This document shows, in pieces, positions 49,843 through 57,200 of a stretch of 64,000 bases of DNA (position 1 is its first letter; each line of letters begins with the position of its first letter). The DNA comes from SXTU01 sp964496695. Lineage in GTDB: Bacteria; Verrucomicrobiota; Verrucomicrobiia; Limisphaerales; SXTU01. The translations under genes and the position numbers were made by a program. The notes below the pieces were generated by a model that did no database searches, had not been told where the DNA came from, and was given only the letters and a program-made list of their open reading frames with translations. Where the stretch lies: contig CAZCBE010000019.1 in NCBI GenBank assembly GCA_964496695.1, positions 1-64,000 of the forward strand, given 5' to 3'.

Positions 49843-51098
49843 GCCACGCGGCTGACAACATAAACGCGACGCGCTTTCCCACCCTCGCCCCCACCGGGGG
49901 AGAGGGCAGGGTGAGGGGGCGGGCCGCTTGCGCCGAGACGGCAACGGGTGCAAAAGCGGCTGAACGGTTGCACCTGCGATCGGGGCTGACTGGAGCTGCG
50001 GTTGCCCTTGCCCCCTCACCCCGGCCCTCTCCCCCGATGGGGGCGAGGGAGAAGAGCGATGCGTTCGTTCGCCAAAGCGCCTCTTGGACTGCGGTGGCAG
50101 AGCGCAGCGACGACACCGCTTCGGCCTCCTGCGGAGTGGAAAACTCGGTGAAGGGAACACTCTTGTCTCCTATACCGCAGCGTTTCCAGGCTGCTTATCG
50201 GGGACAGGAGTGTCCCCCTCACGCCCGTTCCACGGGACGGAAAAGCGGCGTCGCGCTCCGCTTGCCGCCGCAGTCCAAGACGCGCATCGCCTTCGTTGCG
50301 TTGGCTGCTTCGTTGCTCGCTTTCGCCCTCCCCGCCTTCGCCGCGTCCGTCGGTGAGCTGATTGACGACCGCCTGGCCGTCGAGCGGGTCTATTACGCGA
50401 AGCAGGTCGGTGCGAAGATTCCTTTCGAGCAGGCCGTGTCACGGTCCGTCATCGAGCGCCGTGTGCAGCAGGAACTGCTCAAGGAGCGCGTGCTGAAGCA
50501 GGTCTATCGGCTCGACATCACGCCCAAGCTCGTCGCGGAGGAAGTCGCGCGCATCGAGCGTTCCACGATGGCGGGGGACATGCTCGCGCAGATCAAGCTG
50601 TCACTGAACAACAACCCCGAGCGCTTCGCGCGTTCGGTGGCCAAGCCGCTGGTGGTGGATCGTGTGCTGCGTGCGCGCTTCGAGGCGGATGCCGCCGCGC
50701 AGAACGGTCAGCGGCAGACGGCGGAATCCCTGCGCGCCCTGTTGCTCGCCGCGAAGCCCGGGGAACGCGCCGCCCTGCTCAAGGCCCGCCCCGAGGTGCG
50801 CGAGGTGAAATGGCAGTTCGGCGCGAAGCCCAAGACGGACCTCGCCTCCGCGCGACCGGCTCTGGAGCCGGGCCTGCCCAAGCAGTATTTCACCGACCTG
50901 CCCGCCGAGATGCAAAAGGTGCTCGACGCCCAGCTCCGCCAGCCCGGCGACGTGAGCGCGGTGTTCGGCTCGGATCAGAACTTTGCCCTTTACCTCGCCA
51001 CGAGCCGCACCGCCGAGGCGTTGACCGCGCAGGCCGTGGAGATTTCGCGCCTGAGTTTTGAAGACTGGCTGACCGCACAGGCCCGCACGAACCCGTGA
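49839..51098 (+). CDS. exported SurA-N-like helical protein, two palindromes in N-region
   Basis: This protein has 419 residues. The first ~150 (SLAPTGGEGR-like PTLAPTGGEGRVRGRAACAE onward) are repeat-derived. The signal core is IAFVALAASLLAFALPAFAA, followed by a helical mature part (VGELIDDRLAVERVYYAKQV; VIERRVQQELLKERVLKQVY). This helical pattern resembles SurA N-terminal/peptidyl-prolyl isomerase-associated chaperone domains, but no parvulin domain is seen, so the call is tentative. Placed between surface-protein genes, a periplasmic chaperone role would be logical. The ATG overlaps the previous stop by four bases (ATGA), supporting the upstream start. It is not homologous to the kelch genes, although it shares their palindromes. 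Confidence 0.75.
   Translation: MSHAADNINATRFPTLAPTGGEGRVRGRAACAETATGAKAAERLHLRSGLTGAAVALAPSPRPSPPMGAREKSDAFVRQSASWTAVAERSDDTASASCGVENSVKGTLLSPIPQRFQAAYRGQECPPHARSTGRKSGVALRLPPQSKTRIAFVALAASLLAFALPAFAASVGELIDDRLAVERVYYAKQVGAKIPFEQAVSRSVIERRVQQELLKERVLKQVYRLDITPKLVAEEVARIERSTMAGDMLAQIKLSLNNNPERFARSVAKPLVVDRVLRARFEADAAAQNGQRQTAESLRALLLAAKPGERAALLKARPEVREVKWQFGAKPKTDLASARPALEPGLPKQYFTDLPAEMQKVLDAQLRQPGDVSAVFGSDQNFALYLATSRTAEALTAQAVEISRLSFEDWLTAQARTNP
49884..50050. repeat. CCCCTCACCCCGGCCCTCTC-family palindrome, in frame
   Basis: The left arm 49884-49925 and right arm 50010-50050 are complementary. 49884-49934 is identical to 41957-42007. A second palindrome (50081-50283) begins 30 bases later in the same reading frame. 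Confidence 0.92.
50081..50283. repeat. complete ~200-bp GGGGACACTCTTGTCCCC-family palindrome, in frame
   Basis: The left arm 50081-50170 pairs with the right arm 50199-50283. It is strongly similar to 47664-47866 (same loop TTTCCAGGCTGCTTATCGGG) with scattered differences. It lies in frame between the start of the gene and the hydrophobic signal core. Confidence 0.92.
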
Positions 51099-51107
51099 CA
51101 CTGATGA

Positions 51108-51219
51108 AGACTTTTAACGCAAAGACGCAAAGACGCGAAGGCGTCGAGTCGCGAATTCCGCGAATGGACGCGCATGGGGACGCCGCCTTTGGAATTCGTG
51201 CTGATTCGCGGAATTCGCG
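51108..51219. repeat. palindrome before the giant gene, CGCGAATTCCGCGAAT family
   Basis: The arms 51150-51165 and 51204-51219 are perfect 16-bp reverse complements. They are preceded by short direct repeats AAAGACGC (51121-51137). This is the only sizeable gap (151 bases) within the ten-gene series. Confidence 0.9.
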
Positions 51220-51249
51220 TCCCTCCGACTTTTCTTGTTTCAAACCGTT

Positions 51250-54200
51250 ATGAAAAACCTGATTCGCCTCTTTCCTGGCGTGATCGCCCTCCTGGCCGGC
51301 GTGGCCGTGGTCCGGGGACAGACGACGTTGCAGGACGTCCCGTCCGCGCTGCTCCACGTCACCACCAATGACTTCCAGCGCGGCGCGAACTGGCAGTCCC
51401 AGCGCGGCGTGCCGCTCTCCAGCACCGTGGGCACGCCCGCCGCGTCGGACGGCCGCCTGCCCGCGGGCCAGCCGACGCCCACGGCCGGCCAGTTCCAGGG
51501 CGTGGTGAGCTACGGCGCGGTGACCCTCGCGGCGAACCCGGCGATCCTGAGCACCGTCAGCAACTTCGCGGCGAACGCCGAGGCGATCAACTATCCCCGG
51601 TCCAAGGATGCCGCGAGCGGGATGGTGCGGCTCGTGCTGCGCGCGCAGGTCGGTGCATCGTGGATCAGCCAGGAGTCCTCGCTGCTCTTCGGCTCGGTCA
51701 TTCCCGTGCCGGACACGGACATCAACGGCTCGCCTTTCACGGGCGGCGTGCAGGCGACCAACTACTGGGCCGCCGAGCCGTTCACCACGAACGGCCACGC
51801 GGGTGCAGGCTACTACTACAGCCCGCACGCGAAGCAGGTCTTTGCGATCCAGGCCGGTGACGTGCGCCTCACCTGGCGGCGGAGCACCCCGCTGCCCAAC
51901 GCGGTGGACGACCCGCCGGCGGATTACGCGGGCAATGAAAACGTGAGGTATGCGCTGATCGCCGGGCAGTATTACCAGTTGCTCCCCTCGCAGCTCGTGA
52001 CCTCGGAGGGCGCCTTCAAGCTCACCCGCAAGATGTATTGGACCGAAGGCATCTTTGCCGCGACCGGCCAGCGCATCTCCGTGCCGTCGTCGGTGGTGAA
52101 GGATGTGAAGGTCGGCTACAACTCGGTGTTCCCGCAATACGTCGCGAGCAACGAGGTGTTCGTGGCCAGCGGCAGTTCCAGCCCGTTCGGCACCAACTCC
52201 GTGCTGCTGGACACCCGGACGCTCTGGTTGGACAACGGTTTCATCACGGCCTACAACAAGGAAGGCCGCGTCTTTGTGGAACTGCTCGGCAACACGGTGG
52301 CGACCGGCGTGCGCGAGCACCTCGGCTATGAGCTGCTGGATGTCACCCGTGAGCCCGTGGTCGAGGACGTCACCACCGAACTGGGCGAGCGGCTCACGGC
52401 CTACCCCAACAACAGTCCTTCGGACGCCGGCCTGCGCCCGGCGCCCCTCGTCAATCTGTTCGGCCCGAACTACGTCTATCAGCGCTATGTCGGGACGGAT
52501 GGCGCGCTGGAGCTGTATGCCACGCGCGTCACCCCGGAGCTGAACTCCTCGAAGGCCCATTGGCTCCAGCAGGGCATCGCCGGCATCTGGTGGCCGAGCC
52601 GTTTCGTGCGCTATCGTCAGGTCTGGCCTGCGGATGCCGCCCGTTACAGCCACTACATCCGCCCGACCTTGAGCGACGAGCCTTCCGCGCAGGCCACCGC
52701 CATCCAGGTGCCGGTGGAGAACACGCCCACCATCGAATACGAGGACCCCACGGACATGATCCGGTCCAAGCTCACGCCCGACCTGAAGTTCTACACCTAC
52801 CTCGACTCGAACTATCCCGCCCTGCGCACGCTCATCCGCTACTCCTCGGGTGACAAGGTGGCGTTTGAGCGCGTCTTCTCCTGGCTGGACCGGAATCTGC
52901 GCACGACGAACTTCGCCGGCTCCGTAGCCACTGAATTGTCCGCGTGGGATCAGGGCAGCGGTGCCTTCAATTTTGCCGACCCGCTCAAGGGACCCCGCGT
53001 GGTGGACACTTACGCCTGGGTCGGTCAGCGCCTGACGCCGCCCGCGGGTGAGCCTGTGACGCTGAAGATCGCCCCGGACGGCGAGCCGGCGGCGAACGCG
53101 GCCTCCGTGTATCTCGCGGGCTTCATCCGCACCAACCAGGGCACCGGCTTCAGCGTGACCGCCTACAGGAACCCGTTCGAGCTGGGCTTCTCCGAGGCTT
53201 CGGCGGGCTCGATCATCCCCATCACCGCCAGCAACAACAACGCGACGCTCGAAGTCTGGTGGTATCGCGGGAACGTGACCGACGAGGTGAACGGCTTCAA
53301 CAAGACCTACTGGCCGTCCACGCTGGCCCGCTACAACGTCCTCTGGCCCACGAGTTCGCCCAATGCGCGGGAGATCATTCTGGCCAGCAACGCCGGCAGC
53401 GAGGCGCTCACCAGCCTGGAGGCCAAGGGTGCGCTCTACTTCCAGAACGATCCCACCCAGTTCGGCTACAATCCGAACGAGGAGCACGCCTTGCTCCAAG
53501 GCGGGCAGGCCTGGGCCTTGCGCGACGACCTAAACCTCACCAACACCGTCGGCTATTCTTCGCATCCCTACGTGCTGCTGGAATACACGGATGCGGATGG
53601 CCGGCCCAGCATGACCCCGTTCCAAGTGCTCCGGGAAAAGGGGAACGTGATCTTTGACTACACCCGTTCGGCCGGCACGAGCCTCCAAGCCCCCATGCCG
53701 CTGCCGCTGCTGGAACGCCCGCTGGGCACCAAGGTCATTGGGACTCCGCCGCGCAGCCTGAACGTGGAGATTCAGCAGGAGGTCGTGGCCAGCGCGACCG
53801 TGACCGAGGCGTCCGGCTTCTCGCACGTCACTCTGACCACGGGCCGCCGGCACTTCTTCCAGCCCTACGAACGCCTCTCCTTGCAAAACGTCCCGGCGCA
53901 GGGCGCGCCCACCAGCCGTTGGCTTTACACCACCAATGCCAGCGGCGGGGCCTTGCAGGCGAGCGGCTTCGTGTCCAGCACGATGCCCACCGAACTGGGC
54001 ATCTGGACTGCGGGCGCGCAGCCGGGCGACTTGACCAAGTATCGTTTCCGCGTCACGTCCCTGGCCGGCCTAACGCAGGGGCAGCAGATCGTCGTGCTCC
54101 GCAGTTCGTTGCATACCAACTGGCTGGCGACCATCGCCGGCACGGGCGTCGTCACCGGTGATTCGTATGTGGAAATCCAGTTCGTCGGGAACACGCCGAC

Positions 54201-57200
54201 GGACGCCCAGAGCGGGACGATCCTGCTGCAGCCCGATCCCGGTCTCACCGCGAACTCCTTCACCGGCTGGCGGCTGGCCTACGAGCCGCTGTCGGAAGTC
54301 ATCAGCGACCCCGTGGCGCGCGCGCGCTTCGCCAGCTTCACCTATCAGGATCGCAAGGGCGATGTGTGGTTCTATCGCGGCCCGCACTCGGCGGAGGCCG
54401 GCGGGAAGATGGTGATGCAGTTCTACTACAAGACTCTCGAAGGCTTTTACTTCCCGTCCCTTGCGTTTGATGCGCAGCCCTCCGTTGGCATCATCACGCC
54501 CTACCTGCGGTCGCGGAATCCGGACGGCAGCTTTCTTGGTGATCCCGTGCTGGGCGACGCCAACGGGGACAACAACGGGGACGGCAATTCGCTCGGCATC
54601 GCCTACCGGCCCGTCTGGCCGGACAGCGTGCCAGTGTTGATGATGGCGGAGTCCCTCACGATGCCCAAGCGCGGCCTGCCCTCGGTGCGCGGCCAGACCA
54701 GCATCAACCTGCTCTACCAGCAGCCGCAGTTCACCGGCGGCCTGGGCGCGCAGGCGGCCGTCCTGCACGACCCGACCCGCGAGAAGCAGTTCAAGCTCGC
54801 GGCCAAGACCAGCGTGGGCTCGCTCAACAAGGTGCCGGACTCCGTCCGCACCAGTTCGTATCAGGGCCTGCTCTACTTCCCGAACCTGCCGCCGCATCTC
54901 GTCGAGCGCTTCTTCTACGACCCGAACCGCGGCGTCAACGGGGCCATCGTGCTGCGCGGCCAGTTCAAGCAGGAGATCGTGGGGGACAGCTACCTGCTCC
55001 TGAACGTGCTTGGTCCCCAGGACTCGCAGGCGCTGCGTGACTTGTGCATCGGCAGCGACCCGCTCAAGTCGCAATGGGACAGTGCCGTCGCCAACGGCCT
55101 GACCACCACGATGGAGAAGTTCGTGGAAGACCCGGGCCGGCCCGGCACCTTCAAGGCCGGTGCGTCCGAGGTCGTCGGCCCGGGCACCCTGGCCCAGGCG
55201 AAGGATCAGGACGTGGCGGTGGATTCCTATGCTCTGACCGCCACCGGGCCGGGCACGGGCTACGTCACGATGGTGATGGGGGATGGCTCGGCCTTCACCC
55301 CTGCCGGCGAGCCGGTGAGCATCCAGATCATCAAGGTTGTGGACACGCTTTATCCCGGCCAGTTGAAGATCGTGAAGCCGTCGAACCCGCTGAGCGAGAT
55401 GCTCACCCTCCAGCAGGTGGTGGACCTCGGCGGCAAGGTGGATGACTTCGAGTTCGAGTGGCTCATTGCCGCGCCGGTGCAGGGCGTGCCGCCCACAGTG
55501 TATCAGAACACGCGCCGCCTCCTGCTCGGGGACGGCACCTGGAAGCACCTGCGCTTCCCGCTGACCACCGACCAGCCGGCCACGGTGCAGTTCACCGATC
55601 CAACGCGGGTGATCGCCGAGGTGACCACCGCCGTCACCCCCATCAGCCTGATCCCGTTTGCCACGGTGGGAACGAACGACGGCAAGCTGAGCTTCGTCCT
55701 GCCGCCCGGCCAGCCGCAGACCATCAAGCCGGGCACCCCGCTGGTGGTCCGCGACCCGCAGGGCAACGAGTTCACCGCCACGTTGACCAGCATCGCAGGC
55801 ACCACCTATCAGGCGCAGCCGGCCACCAACCTCTTTGTCACGCTCGATGCCGACCAGGAGAACGTGCCGGAATCGCTGGCGGTCCTGCAGCTCTATGAGC
55901 GCGCGGTGGCCACGCAGCCGCAGAGCGTCGTCTTCCGCGAGTTCACGCTGAACGACGCCACCGATTACTCGCAGTATTTCCTGAGCCTGGACCTGGACCC
56001 CACGCTCGGGGCGAAGGTGTATCTCGACGGGCAGTTGGTCGCGATTGCGAACCTCGGCTCGATTGACACGGAACCGTCTGTGGCTCCGGGCAGCTTCACG
56101 CCGCTCGCCCGTGCCTACCTGCTCGGACCCGACCAGTTCTCCGGCGGCACGCGGACCAACGGGCAGACCATCCACCGCGTTGCCGTGGAGTTCTTCTCCG
56201 GTGCGCTGCCGGGGGCGTTGCTCGACTTCAATCTCCGCCTCGAGGCCTATGAGTCCGTGGATCAGACGGCCCAGCCCGGCACCCAGTGGCTCGCGCTGGA
56301 CCCGTCCAAGTTCCGCGACAAGGTCCGGGCCATCCTCGGCACCGGGGCGGATGTGCGGGCGCTCTCCGACAACTACGTGCTCGCCCGCTACCGTGCCACG
56401 AACGTGACGCACGCCTCGTATTCCCGGGGCTGGTCGCGCTGGACCGAGCCGCAGCTCGCGGAAGGCTGGATCAAGCGCGTGCTCGCCGGCATCAACCCGT
56501 TCAACCAGCGGGTGACCGACCTCTTCAACAACAGCGTGAACACGGACGTCAGCATCCTCACCCAGGCCGGCAAGCGCTGGGAGGGCGACGTGGCGCTCAA
56601 CTTGGAGAGCATCAACAACTACGGGCTGATCGAAATCTACGAGACGGTCCTGCGCCGCGGCCGCTCCATCAGCATTGATTCCGGCATCAACTACGGCCCC
56701 GCCAACGACGCGCTGCTCCTTGCGGCGACCTACTTGAACGACCTCTACATGATGCTCGGCAACGAGGCCTGGGCGGACTCCGCGAATCCGACCATCGGCA
56801 TCGGCACGAAGGACCCGGCCAATGGCGACATTGCCACGGCGCTCTTCGCCTTCCGCGGCCAGGTGGCGACGCTGCTGGAGGAGGAACTCGCGCTGCTGCG
56901 CGGGCGCGACGACTTCCTGCAGCCCGGCGTGCAGGCGCAGCCGGTTTACAACCGCATGTTCTGGAACTACACCCGGGGCATTGATGCCGGCGAGGTGGTT
57001 TACGCGCTCAACTACAACATCAAGCCGCTCGCGGGCAGCGCGTCCATTGACGCGGCGGGCGCGGCCCACATGTATCCGCAGGGCCACGGCGATGCCTACG
57101 GCCACTATCTCACGGCGATCAAGGAGTTCACCGCGCTCTTCATCTCGCCGAACTTCGACTGGGTGCCGCATTCCGAGGCCGTCACCGTGCTCGGCCAGCC

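Noticed and set aside
54070..57171. Minus-strand open frame of 1,033 codons inside the giant gene
   Set aside because: It is a shadow of the GC-rich plus-strand gene; the translation is Arg/His/Val-rich with no domain, and the plus strand has a signal peptide and consistent protein character.
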